NCBI RefSeq assembly: GCF_002752675.1
Contig: NZ_CP024608.1
Coordinates: 1,860,001 to 1,924,000, forward strand
Source of the DNA: Massilia violaceinigra
GTDB lineage: Bacteria > Pseudomonadota > Gammaproteobacteria > Burkholderiales > Burkholderiaceae_D
Length of the DNA stretch: 64,000 nt
Direction: 5' to 3'
Shown here piece after piece: positions 31,023 through 39,140 of this stretch. Every line of letters starts with the position of its first letter. The stretch's first letter is position 1. The notes under the pieces are model-generated. The model did no database searches, was not told the origin of the DNA, and was given only the letters and a program-made list of their open reading frames with translations. A program made the translations under genes and the position numbers.

Positions 31023-32264
31023 ATGAACGATCTGCGCATTAACGGCGAGCGCCTGTGGGCCTCGCTGATGGAACTGGCCAAAATCGGCGCCACGCCAAAA
31101 GGCGGCGTCAAACGCCTCGCCCTGACGGACCTCGACAAGCAGGGCCGCGACCTCGTCGTCGGCTGGGCGAAGGAAGCCGGCATGTCGATCACGGTCGACC
31201 AGATCGGCAATGTCTTCATGCGCCGCGAAGGCCGCAATCCATCGCTGCCACCGATCATGACCGGCAGCCATATCGACACCCAGCCCACCGGCGGCAAATT
31301 CGATGGCAATTACGGCGTGCTGGCAGGCCTGGAAGTCGTGCGTACCCTCAATGACCAGGACATCACTACCGAAGCACCGGTCGAAGTGGCCTTCTGGACC
31401 AACGAGGAAGGCTCGCGCTTCGTGCCCGTGATGATGGGCTCCGGCGTCTTCTGCGGCGCCTTCAGCCTGGAGACGGCCTACGCCGCCAAGGACACCGAAG
31501 GCAAAAGCGTCAAGGATGAACTGGCGCGCATCGGCTACATGGGCGAGCAGGTGCCCGGCCAGCACCCCATCGGCGCCTACTTTGAAACCCATATCGAACA
31601 AGGCCCGGTACTGGAAGACGCCGATAAGGTGATCGGCGTGGTGCCGGCCGTGATGGGCCTGTCGTGGTACGACTGCGTGGTCACCGGCATGGAGGCGCAC
31701 GCCGGCCCCACGCCCATGGGTCTGCGCAAGGATGCGATGCAGGTCTCCACCTACATCATGCAGGAGGTGGTGAAGATCGCGAACCGTTATCCGCCGTATG
31801 GCCGCGGCACGGTCGGCATGGTGCAGGTATTCCCCAACAGCCGCAACGTCATTCCCGGCGAAGTCAAATTCAGCATCGACCTGCGCAACGTGAACGATGA
31901 ACTGCTCAACACCATGCATGAAGAGATGCTGGCATTTATCGACAAAACCCGCAGCGACTCCGGGCTGGCCATTTCGATCGAGCGCGTGTCGTACTATCCG
32001 CCTTGCCCGTTCCATCCGGACTGCGTGGGTGCGGTGCGCGAGGCGACCGCCAGACTCGGATACTCCACGATGGACGTGGTGTCCGGCGCCGGCCACGACG
32101 CCATCTACGCCGCCCGCCTGGCGCCCGCCGGGATGATTTTCGTGCCCTGCAAGGACGGCATCAGCCACAACGAAATCGAGGATGCCAAGTCCGACCACCT
32201 TGAAGCGGGTTGCAATGTGTTGCTGCATGCCATGCTGGAACGCGCGAAGGTCGTGTCCTCATAA
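31023..32264 (+). CDS. N-carbamoyl-beta-alanine / N-carbamoyl-L-amino acid hydrolase
   Basis: This 413-residue M20-like amidase of the AmaB/HyuC/PydC group has zinc ligands in GSHIDTQPTGGKFDGNYGVL, WTNEEGSRF, HIEQGPVL and the C-terminal GISHNEIED, with the dimerisation-domain His in GMEAHAGPTPM. It hydrolyses the carbamoyl product of HydA to beta-alanine, CO2 and ammonia. The beta-alanine then goes to the aminotransferase at 22,265. GGAG lies 6 nt before the ATG. The gene is the last of the pyrimidine set on this strand. Confidence 0.93.
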   Translation: MNDLRINGERLWASLMELAKIGATPKGGVKRLALTDLDKQGRDLVVGWAKEAGMSITVDQIGNVFMRREGRNPSLPPIMTGSHIDTQPTGGKFDGNYGVLAGLEVVRTLNDQDITTEAPVEVAFWTNEEGSRFVPVMMGSGVFCGAFSLETAYAAKDTEGKSVKDELARIGYMGEQVPGQHPIGAYFETHIEQGPVLEDADKVIGVVPAVMGLSWYDCVVTGMEAHAGPTPMGLRKDAMQVSTYIMQEVVKIANRYPPYGRGTVGMVQVFPNSRNVIPGEVKFSIDLRNVNDELLNTMHEEMLAFIDKTRSDSGLAISIERVSYYPPCPFHPDCVGAVREATARLGYSTMDVVSGAGHDAIYAARLAPAGMIFVPCKDGISHNEIEDAKSDHLEAGCNVLLHAMLERAKVVSS

Positions 32265-32291
32265 TTTCAGTTAAGAAATCACGTCGGCGTT

Positions 32292-32334
32292 CTCCTACTG
32301 TTACGGACGGACTCTGCTGATTTGTGCGTAGGAG
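32292..32334. other. Inverted repeat upstream of the alcohol dehydrogenase gene
   Basis: CTCCTAC at 32292-32298 and GTAGGAG at 32328-32334 form a 7-bp inverted repeat with a 29-nt interior, about 40 nt before the next start codon. It could be an operator half-site pair or the terminator region of the pyrimidine operon; no T-run follows. Confidence 0.3.
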
Positions 32335-32375
32335 TTTGCTTGTTACGCTGTCCTTTTCCATGAGGAGGACAGTTC

Positions 32376-33536
32376 ATGCGCGCTTTAACCTATCACGGCA
32401 GCAACGACGTCAAGGTTGACAACGTTCCGGATCCGATTTTGCAGGAGCCGGACGACATCATCCTGAAAGTGACTGCCACCGCCATCTGCGGATCGGACCT
32501 GCACATGTACCGCGGGAAGATCCCGGCGATGAAAAGCGGCGATATCCTGGGCCATGAATTCATGGGCGAAGTCGTCGAGACGGGCCCCAACGTCACCAAG
32601 CTGCAGAAGGGCGACCGCGTGGTCGTGCCGTTCGTGATCGCGTGCGGCAGCTGCTTTTTCTGCGACATGGATCTGTACTCCGCGTGCGAGACGACCAATC
32701 CCGATCGTGGTTCGATCATGAACAAGAAAAGCCTGCGCTCGGGCGCGGCGCTGTTCGGGTTCAGTCATTTGTATGGTGGCGTGCCGGGCGGGCAGGCTGA
32801 ATACGTGCGGGTGCCCAAGGCGAATGTCGGTCCGATCAAGATCCCCCTGACGCTGGCCGATGAGCAGGTGCTGTTCTTGAGCGATATTTTGCCGACCGGT
32901 TATCAGGCCGTGCTCAATACGGGCGTGGGCCAGGGCGGCAGTTTGGCGATTTTTGGTGCCGGGCCGGTGGGGCAGATGGCGGCGGCCAGTGCGCGCATGC
33001 TGGGAATCGAGAAGATCTTCATGGTCGACCACCATGCGTTCCGCCTTGAATTCGCACGCAAGACATATGGCGTCATTCCGATCAATTTTGACGACTGCGA
33101 CGCTGCGGAGTTCATTCTCGATCACACCGACGCGCGCGGGGTTGATGGCGTGGTGGAGGCGGTCGGATTCGAGGCCAAGGGCAGTACGGTGGAAACCGTG
33201 ATGACCAACCTGAAGCTCGAAGGCAGCAGCGGCAAGGCCCTGCGCCAGTGTATCGCGGCTGTGCGGCGCGGCGGGACGGTGAGCGTGCCTGGCTTATATG
33301 CCGGGTTCATTCACGGCTTCCTGTTTGGCGATATCTTCGAGAAGGGGATCGGGATCAAGGCCGGCCAGACGCACGTGCAGAAGCATATGCCGGAGCTGCT
33401 CAAGTTTATCGAGGAAGGCAAGCTGCATCCGAATGCGATCATCTCGCACCGCCTGAACCTGTCGCAGGCGGCGGAGGGGTACAAGATGTTCGATAAAAAA
33501 GAGGATGATTGTCGGAAGGTTGTGCTGACGCCTTAA
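32376..33536 (+). CDS. Zinc-dependent alcohol dehydrogenase (MDR family, FDH-like)
   Basis: The 386 residues have catalytic zinc ligands in [12 protein letters not shown] and GHEFMGEV, a four-Cys structural zinc loop ([16 protein letters not shown]), and NAD-binding [21 protein letters not shown]. The pattern (long loop after the structural zinc, [18 protein letters not shown] at the end) resembles glutathione-independent formaldehyde dehydrogenase relatives. Substrate is unknown; it could act on an aldehyde or semialdehyde from neighbouring pathways (inference). A strong GAGGAGGAC ribosome site. Confidence 0.87.
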   Translation: MRALTYHGSNDVKVDNVPDPILQEPDDIILKVTATAICGSDLHMYRGKIPAMKSGDILGHEFMGEVVETGPNVTKLQKGDRVVVPFVIACGSCFFCDMDLYSACETTNPDRGSIMNKKSLRSGAALFGFSHLYGGVPGGQAEYVRVPKANVGPIKIPLTLADEQVLFLSDILPTGYQAVLNTGVGQGGSLAIFGAGPVGQMAAASARMLGIEKIFMVDHHAFRLEFARKTYGVIPINFDDCDAAEFILDHTDARGVDGVVEAVGFEAKGSTVETVMTNLKLEGSSGKALRQCIAAVRRGGTVSVPGLYAGFIHGFLFGDIFEKGIGIKAGQTHVQKHMPELLKFIEEGKLHPNAIISHRLNLSQAAEGYKMFDKKEDDCRKVVLTP

Positions 33537-33538
33537 TC

Positions 33539-33565
33539 GTCGTTTCTGCCACTGGCAGAAACGAC
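33539..33565. terminator. 12-bp hairpin after the alcohol dehydrogenase gene
   Basis: GTCGTTTCTGCC at 33539-33550 pairs perfectly with GGCAGAAACGAC at 33554-33565 across a 3-nt loop, 2 nt after the stop codon. No T-run. It abuts the repeat copy that follows and probably helps end transcription between two convergent genes. Confidence 0.6.
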
Positions 33566-33661
33566 TTCCCGCGCCAAGGCAGCACTCGGCGGGAACCAAG
33601 TCCGTAGCGCAGTCACCGACTAAACAAGCAAACTTGGGTTCCCGCCTGCGCGGGAACGACG
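33562..33661. repeat. Double-hairpin intergenic repeat, copy 6 (long-left-arm subtype)
   Basis: The left stem TTCCCGC/GCGGGAA encloses GCCAAGGCAGCACTC as in copy 4; the right stem is GTTCCCGC/GCGGGAAC. It lies between the convergent alcohol dehydrogenase and uraD-allC genes. Confidence 0.9.
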
Positions 33662-35407
33662 CTATAGTAGGTTCCTCAAAAAATCGAGCAATATCTGCGC
33701 TGCCATCTCCACATCGTCCGCCGTCATCGTCTCCAGCCGGTTATGGCTGATCCCACCGTTGCCGCACCGTGTAAACAACATCGCCACATCGGTAATCTTC
33801 GCCATCGCCATCGCATCATGCCCGGCGCCGGATGCGAGATCGTAACGCGGCAAACCGGCGCGTTCGATTGCATCGCCCAGTTGATCCATCAGCGCCGGCG
33901 CACATGGCGCGGCCGGTGCCGACACGATCTGCTCGACCTCCACTTCCACATGGCGCCGTCCGCAGATCGCCTCGATGCCGTCCAATATCTCCTTGACCGC
34001 CGCATGGCGCACAGCGTCGTCCGCAGCGCGGATGTCCAGCGACAGCTTGCAGTGGCCTGGAATCACATTCACCGATCCATTCGGCACCTGCAGCTGTCCC
34101 ACCGTGCCCACCAGCGACCCGGCGCCGCTGCAGCGCCGCTCCACCAGCAGCACGATCTCCGCCGCGGCGGCAGCGGCATCCTTGCGCATATTCATGGGCG
34201 TGGTGCCCGCGTGGCTGGCCAGCCCGGTCAGGTCGACCAGATAGCGCGAGCTGCCGGCAATCGCCGTCACCACGCCCACCGCCAGGCCGCGCTCCAGCAG
34301 CACCGGCCCTTGTTCGATATGCACTTCCACAAAACCCAGCAGATCTTCAGGATTGCGCGCGATCGACGCTATCGCGCCAGGATGGTGGCCGGCGGCTGTC
34401 AGCGCCTGCAGCATGGTGACGCCGTCGGCGTCGACCTGTTCCAGCAGCGCCACGTCGAACTGCCCGATTACGGCGTTACTGCCCAAGAAGGTACTGCGAA
34501 AGCGTACGCCTTCTTCCTCGGCGAAACCCACCACTTCGAGGTGATAGGGCAGGCGCTCGCCGCGTTCGTGCAAGTGGCGCACCACCGCAATCGGCAGCAG
34601 GATGCCGAGGCGTCCGTCGTACTTGCCGCCATCGCGCACGGTGTCGTAGTGCGAGCCGGTCATCAGCGTCTTCGCATCCGGATCAGCCGACAGATAGCGC
34701 CCGACCACATTGCCCACGGCGTCGATGCAGGTTTCCATGCCGGCGTCGCGCATCCATTCGGCCAGTTGCGCCGCGGTGCGCTGGTGCACGCCGGTCATGT
34801 AGGAGCAGGTCAGGCCATCATCGGCTTCGCTCCATGCGCCGATGGTTTCGGCCCATTGCATCACGGTGGGTCCGAATACGGGCGTCAGTGCGAGCAGGTC
34901 ATTGATGCGCAGTTCGGCGATGCGGTGAATCTGGCGCAGGCATTCGGCCATTTCGTCGGGGCGCTGGTTTTTCAGGCGCCGCGTGAAGGTGTCGATGATG
35001 GCGCGGCGCGTCAGGCCGTTGCCGTCCGGGCCCTTGACCGCGAGGATAAACGGAAAGCCGAAGCGCGCGTTGTAGTCGGCATTGAGCTTGTGCAGGGTCG
35101 CGTATTCTTCCGCGCTGCACAGGTTCAGGCCGGACTTGGCCTGCTCATTGGTCGACTCCTGCGTCAGTTCACCGGCGATGGCCGCTTTGCCGGCCAGTTC
35201 GGGGTGGGCGCGGATCAGGCCAAGCTGTTCGTCGACGCTGGCCTTGGTCACTGCCGTTTGCAGCGCGTACTTGAGCGCCGTTACGGTCGCGAACGGGCGA
35301 GCGGACAATGCGCGTTCGGGAATCCATGGCGAATGTTCGTAAATGCCGCGCAGGGTGTCGACAAAGGCCGCCGCGTCGCAGCTGTTCAAATCCGTCAATG
35401 TAGTCAT
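33662..35407 (-). CDS. Fused OHCU decarboxylase and allantoate amidohydrolase
   Basis: One 581-residue chain with two enzymes. Residues about 1-165 are 2-oxo-4-hydroxy-4-carboxy-5-ureidoimidazoline decarboxylase (UraD): RAHPELAGKAA with the catalytic His, LNADYNARFGFPFILAVKG, and RLKNQRPDEM. Residues about 175-581 are allantoate amidohydrolase (AllC): SHYDTVRDGGKYDGRLG, AEEEGVRF, HIEQGPVLLERG, GISHNRLE. The two steps flank allantoinase in urate breakdown, and no allantoinase is in the window. The ATG at 35407 (MTTLTDLNSCD) fits the UraD start; the longer frame does not. Confidence 0.92.
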   Translation of the reverse strand: MTTLTDLNSCDAAAFVDTLRGIYEHSPWIPERALSARPFATVTALKYALQTAVTKASVDEQLGLIRAHPELAGKAAIAGELTQESTNEQAKSGLNLCSAEEYATLHKLNADYNARFGFPFILAVKGPDGNGLTRRAIIDTFTRRLKNQRPDEMAECLRQIHRIAELRINDLLALTPVFGPTVMQWAETIGAWSEADDGLTCSYMTGVHQRTAAQLAEWMRDAGMETCIDAVGNVVGRYLSADPDAKTLMTGSHYDTVRDGGKYDGRLGILLPIAVVRHLHERGERLPYHLEVVGFAEEEGVRFRSTFLGSNAVIGQFDVALLEQVDADGVTMLQALTAAGHHPGAIASIARNPEDLLGFVEVHIEQGPVLLERGLAVGVVTAIAGSSRYLVDLTGLASHAGTTPMNMRKDAAAAAAEIVLLVERRCSGAGSLVGTVGQLQVPNGSVNVIPGHCKLSLDIRAADDAVRHAAVKEILDGIEAICGRRHVEVEVEQIVSAPAAPCAPALMDQLGDAIERAGLPRYDLASGAGHDAMAMAKITDVAMLFTRCGNGGISHNRLETMTADDVEMAAQILLDFLRNLL

Positions 35408-35489
35408 GTTATGGGTATTCCATCTTTGATTACCGATCATAAGCGCTGGCTGCGTTGTACACATACGAGCCAGCTGATAACCGCTATCG

Positions 35490-36428
35490 CTACTTCTGCA
35501 CCAGCGCCTTGGCCGCAGCGCTGACCTGGTCGCGCAGCCATTTGTGTTCGGGCGCCTGGTGCACGCGTTCGTGCCACAACTGGTAAAACCGCATCGGCGG
35601 GAATTTCACCGGCACCGTGAAGCTTTTGAGCGGCAGCGTCTTTTCGTAAAAGCGCATGAACTGGCGCCCGGTGGTCAGTACCAGGTCGGTCTGCGTGAGC
35701 ATATACGGAATCAGGCCGAAATAGGCCGATTCCACCGCTACCTTGCGCTGCATGCCCTGGCGTTCGAGGAAGGAGTCGATCACGCCGTGGTAACCGGGCA
35801 GCATCTGTGACGGCGCCACGTGGGGCAGGGTCAGATAGTCTTCGATCGTCATCGCATCGCTGGCCGTGCGTTTGGCGTACGGGCTATCGGCGCGCATGGT
35901 GCAGATGATCGGGTCCTCGAACAGCTTGGAGATGTGGAGATGCGCGGGTGGCTCGTCCCAGTTGGCGATGACGAGGTCCATGTCGCCGTCCGATAGCATG
36001 CGAATATAATCGACGCCGCCACCCAGACTGTGGATCACCACGCGGCTGTTGGGTGATCCGCGCCGCAGCGCCGCCACCATATTCGGCAAAAATTGGCTGT
36101 CGAGGTAATCCGGCGCGGCGATGTGGAAGGTGCGCGCTTCTTCCTGCGGCATGAAAGGCGATTTTTTGACGAACAGGCTTTCCGTTTCATCGAGGATGCG
36201 TTTGGCCGGCTTGAGCAGGCTTTCGCCGTGCTGGGTCGGCACCATGCCGCGTGCACCGCGCACGAGCAGCGGGTCGCCGGTCAGCTCGCGCAGTTTGCGC
36301 AGCGACGCCGAGATCGAGGGCTGCGGCTGATTGAGCTTGAGCGCCACGCGCGAGACGTTTTTTTCGACCAGCAGCAGGTACAAAATGCGGATCAGGTGCA
36401 GGTCGAGGTGTTGGGGAAGGCTGGACAT
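35490..36428 (-). CDS. LysR-family transcriptional regulator
   Basis: The 312 residues begin MSSLPQHLDLHLIRILYLLLVEKNVSRVALKLNQPQPSISASLRKLREL, the LysR winged helix, followed by a periplasmic-binding-like effector domain. It lies between the uraD-allC fusion (same strand, 82 bp away) and divergent puuD, so it probably controls urate catabolism (inference). The ATG at 36428 was preferred over the longer frame, which would run through the dyad at 36443-36459. Confidence 0.88.
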   Translation of the reverse strand: MSSLPQHLDLHLIRILYLLLVEKNVSRVALKLNQPQPSISASLRKLRELTGDPLLVRGARGMVPTQHGESLLKPAKRILDETESLFVKKSPFMPQEEARTFHIAAPDYLDSQFLPNMVAALRRGSPNSRVVIHSLGGGVDYIRMLSDGDMDLVIANWDEPPAHLHISKLFEDPIICTMRADSPYAKRTASDAMTIEDYLTLPHVAPSQMLPGYHGVIDSFLERQGMQRKVAVESAYFGLIPYMLTQTDLVLTTGRQFMRFYEKTLPLKSFTVPVKFPPMRFYQLWHERVHQAPEHKWLRDQVSAAAKALVQK

Positions 36429-36442
36429 CGGTATGTATATGA

Positions 36443-36459
36443 ATTCGAGTATGTCGAAT
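36443..36459. promoter_or_regulatory. LysR-type operator between the LysR gene and puuD
   Basis: ATTCGA-GTATG-TCGAAT is a perfect 6-bp dyad with 5-bp spacer and contains T-11 bp-A, the core of LysR-type sites. It lies 15 bp upstream of the LysR start and about 90 bp before puuD, as for sites used for autoregulation and divergent activation. Confidence 0.6.
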
Positions 36460-36550
36460 ATACGCCATATTTCATGTTGTGGCACTTGAATCAGTTTATC
36501 TTGGGTAAATTCGCGCTACTATCGCCGCAGCCCACGCAACAAGGAACCCC

Positions 36551-37768
36551 ATGGAAGTGTTCGGATACCTGATCCCCTACGGCCTCGAATGGCTCAACCT
36601 CATCGTGCGCTGGCTGCACCTTATCACCGGCATCGCCTGGATCGGCGCCTCGTTCTATTTCGTCTGGCTAGACAACACCATCCGCCCTCCCGCGCCGGGT
36701 TCCGACCTGGCCGACAAGGGCGTGTCGGGCGAATTGTGGGCGGTGCATGGCGGTGGTTTCTACAACCCGCAAAAATATCTGGTGGCGCCGGCCGAACTGC
36801 CGAAGGAACTGCACTGGTTCAAGTGGGAAGCCTATTCCACGTGGCTGTCCGGTTTTGCGCTGCTCACCATCGTCTACTACTTCAACGCGCAGGCGATGAT
36901 GGTCGATAAGGCCGTGGCGGACCTGACGTCGTGGCAGGCGATCGGCATCGGCATCGGCAGCCTGGTGGTCGGCTGGACGGTGTACGACCTGCTGTGCCGC
37001 TCCCCGCTCGGCAAGCGCGACCTGCCGTTCGGGATTGTGATGTTCCTGTTCCTGGTCGCCAGTGCGTATGTGCTGAACAAGTACCTGAGCGGGCGCGCCG
37101 CCTACATCCACGTGGGCGCCATGATCGGCACCATGATGGTGGCCAATGTGCTGATGCTGATCATTCCGGGACAGCGCAAGATGGTGGCCGCGATGATGGC
37201 CGGCCAGAAGCCGGACCCGATTCACGGCCTCAAGGCCAAACAGCGCAGCGTGCATAACAACTACTTCACCCTGCCGGTCCTGTTCATCATGATCAGCAAT
37301 CACTACGCGATGACCTACCGCCACGAGCATGCGTGGGCGGTGCTGGCCGGGATCATGGCGGCGGGCGTGTTGATCCGCCACTTCTTCAACCTGCGCCACA
37401 AAGGCCGCGTGGAGTGGAGGTATCCGGTGGCCGGCGTGGCGCTGCTGCTGGCCGTTGCCATTGCCATCGCGCCCAAGGCGCCTGCCGCTGCGGCCGCGGG
37501 CGTCGATCCGGCGGCGCAGTTCGCGCAGGTGCAGGCCATCGTCGTACAGCGCTGCGCGACGTGCCACGCCGAGCGTCCGACCCAGCCCGGGTTTGCCAGC
37601 GCACCGGCCGGCGTCATGCTGCACAACGCGGAACTGATTCGCCAGAACGCAGCGAAAATTTACCAGCAATCGGTGCAGCTCAAGGCCATGCCGATCGCGA
37701 ACCTGACCAATATGACCGATGCCGAGCGCGCGCAGGTCGCCGCGTGGTTTGAAGCCGGCGCTAAATAG
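36551..37768 (+). CDS. puuD: Membrane urate oxidase with cytochrome c domain (PuuD)
   Basis: The 405 residues have about eight membrane helices (from IVRWLHLITGIAWIGASFYFVWLDN to the helix near residue 305). A C-terminal cytochrome c domain carries the heme motif CATCH near residue 335 (VVQRCATCHAERPTQPG) and a likely distal Met in LKAMPIANLTNMT. This is PuuD, which oxidises urate to 5-hydroxyisourate and passes electrons to the respiratory chain. It is next to uraD-allC and a LysR regulator, completing most of urate to allantoate; no hydroxyisourate hydrolase gene is seen. Confidence 0.93.
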   Translation: MEVFGYLIPYGLEWLNLIVRWLHLITGIAWIGASFYFVWLDNTIRPPAPGSDLADKGVSGELWAVHGGGFYNPQKYLVAPAELPKELHWFKWEAYSTWLSGFALLTIVYYFNAQAMMVDKAVADLTSWQAIGIGIGSLVVGWTVYDLLCRSPLGKRDLPFGIVMFLFLVASAYVLNKYLSGRAAYIHVGAMIGTMMVANVLMLIIPGQRKMVAAMMAGQKPDPIHGLKAKQRSVHNNYFTLPVLFIMISNHYAMTYRHEHAWAVLAGIMAAGVLIRHFFNLRHKGRVEWRYPVAGVALLLAVAIAIAPKAPAAAAAGVDPAAQFAQVQAIVVQRCATCHAERPTQPGFASAPAGVMLHNAELIRQNAAKIYQQSVQLKAMPIANLTNMTDAERAQVAAWFEAGAK

Positions 37769-37779
37769 GAATAACGGAA

Positions 37780-39015
37780 ATGACAATGCAAGCACAAGAA
37801 AAACTGATCGACTGGATCGACGCCCATTTCGACGAACAGGTGGCGTTTTTGCAGCAGGTAATTCGTATTCCGACCGATACGCCGCCGGGGAACAATGCGC
37901 CGCACGCTGATGCCGTGGCCACCATGGTGGAAGCATTCGGCTGGAGCGCCGAGAAGCATGCGGTGCCGGCGCAGGCGGTGCGCGACTACGGCATGGAGAG
38001 CATTACCAACCTGATCGTGCGCCGGCCCTATGCGGCAGGCGGGCCGACCATCGCGCTCAATGCGCATGGCGACGTGGTGCCGCCCGGCGAAGGCTGGGTG
38101 CATCCGCCGTATGGCGGCGTGGTGGAAGATGGCTTTATTTACGGGCGCGCGGCGGCGGTGTCGAAGTGCGATTTTTCGACGTATATTTTCGCCGTGCGCG
38201 CGCTCGAAGCGCTGGGCGTGCCTCTCAAGGGCGGTCTTGAACTGCATTTCACCTACGACGAGGAATTCGGCGGTTTGCTGGGACCGGGCTGGCTGCTCGA
38301 ACAAAAGCTGACCAACCCCGATTTCGTCATCGCGGCGGGCTTCAGCTACAACATCGTCACGGCGCATAACGCCTGCCTGCAGCTGGAAGTGACCGTGCAT
38401 GGCAAGTCGGGACATGGCGCCATGCCGGAAACCGGGCACGATGCGCTGCAGGCGGCAACGCGCATCCTGAATGCGATTTACGGGCAGCTGCCGGAACTGA
38501 AGAAAATCAAGTCGAAGGTGGCGGGCATCGATTCGCCGACCATGCTGGTGGGCCGCATCGATGGCGGCACCAATACCAACGTGGTGCCGGGGAAGGTCGT
38601 GCTGAAGATGGACCGGCGCATGATTCCGGAAGAAGATCCGGTCGCGGTGGAAGCGCAGGTGCGGGCGCTGATCGAGGATGCAGTGCGCGGCGAGCCGGGG
38701 ATTCGGGTCGAGATCAGGCGCCTGCTGCTGTCGCACGCGCTGCGGCCGTTGCCGGGGTCGGACAAGCTGGTGGCGAGCTTGCAAAAGAATGGCAGGCAGG
38801 TGATCGGCGAGGAGATTACGGCGCAGGGCACGCCGCTGTATGCGGATGCGCGTTTGTATGGCGAACACGGGATTCCGGCGGTGCTGTATGGCGCCGGGCC
38901 GCGCACGGTGCCGGAGTCGAATGCGAAGAAGGCCGATGAACGCCTGGCGCTGGAGGATTTGCGCAAGGCGACCAAGGTGGTGGCGTTGACGTTGCTGGAT
39001 TTTCTCGGGCGCTGA
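37780..39015 (+). CDS. M20-family metallopeptidase (ArgE/DapE type)
   Basis: The 411 residues have zinc ligands in LNAHGDVVPPGEGW, an unusual YGRAAAVSKCDFSTYIFAV in place of the usual GRG...DMKGG, TYDEEFGG with the catalytic Glu, and HGKSGHGAMPETG in the dimerisation domain. M20 enzymes hydrolyse acylated amino acids or carbamoyl/ureido compounds. Location directly after puuD (11 nt) suggests a role with urate-derived ureides, but this is inference. TAGGA lies 9 nt before the ATG at 37780. Confidence 0.85.
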   Translation: MTMQAQEKLIDWIDAHFDEQVAFLQQVIRIPTDTPPGNNAPHADAVATMVEAFGWSAEKHAVPAQAVRDYGMESITNLIVRRPYAAGGPTIALNAHGDVVPPGEGWVHPPYGGVVEDGFIYGRAAAVSKCDFSTYIFAVRALEALGVPLKGGLELHFTYDEEFGGLLGPGWLLEQKLTNPDFVIAAGFSYNIVTAHNACLQLEVTVHGKSGHGAMPETGHDALQAATRILNAIYGQLPELKKIKSKVAGIDSPTMLVGRIDGGTNTNVVPGKVVLKMDRRMIPEEDPVAVEAQVRALIEDAVRGEPGIRVEIRRLLLSHALRPLPGSDKLVASLQKNGRQVIGEEITAQGTPLYADARLYGEHGIPAVLYGAGPRTVPESNAKKADERLALEDLRKATKVVALTLLDFLGR

Positions 39016-39024
39016 CATCCGCTC

Positions 39025-39114
39025 CGTCGTTCCCGCGCAGGCGGGAACCCAAGTTCGTAACGCAGCTACAGGCGGACCGAAAAACTTGGGTTCCCGCCTG
39101 CGCGGGAACGACGG
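39025..39114. repeat. Double-hairpin intergenic repeat, copy 7
   Basis: Both stems are GTTCCCGC/GCGGGAAC, with CGTC/GACG outside and CCCAAGTTCG / AACTTGG inside. It lies between the convergent M20 and S9 peptidase genes. Confidence 0.93.
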
Positions 39115-39140
39115 AGCTTGGAGTAGCCGGAACGACGGGG

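Noticed and set aside
33743..35524. 593-codon plus-strand frame opposite the uraD-allC fusion
   Set aside because: His/Arg-rich antisense shadow with no domain; the minus-strand gene has two clear enzyme domains.
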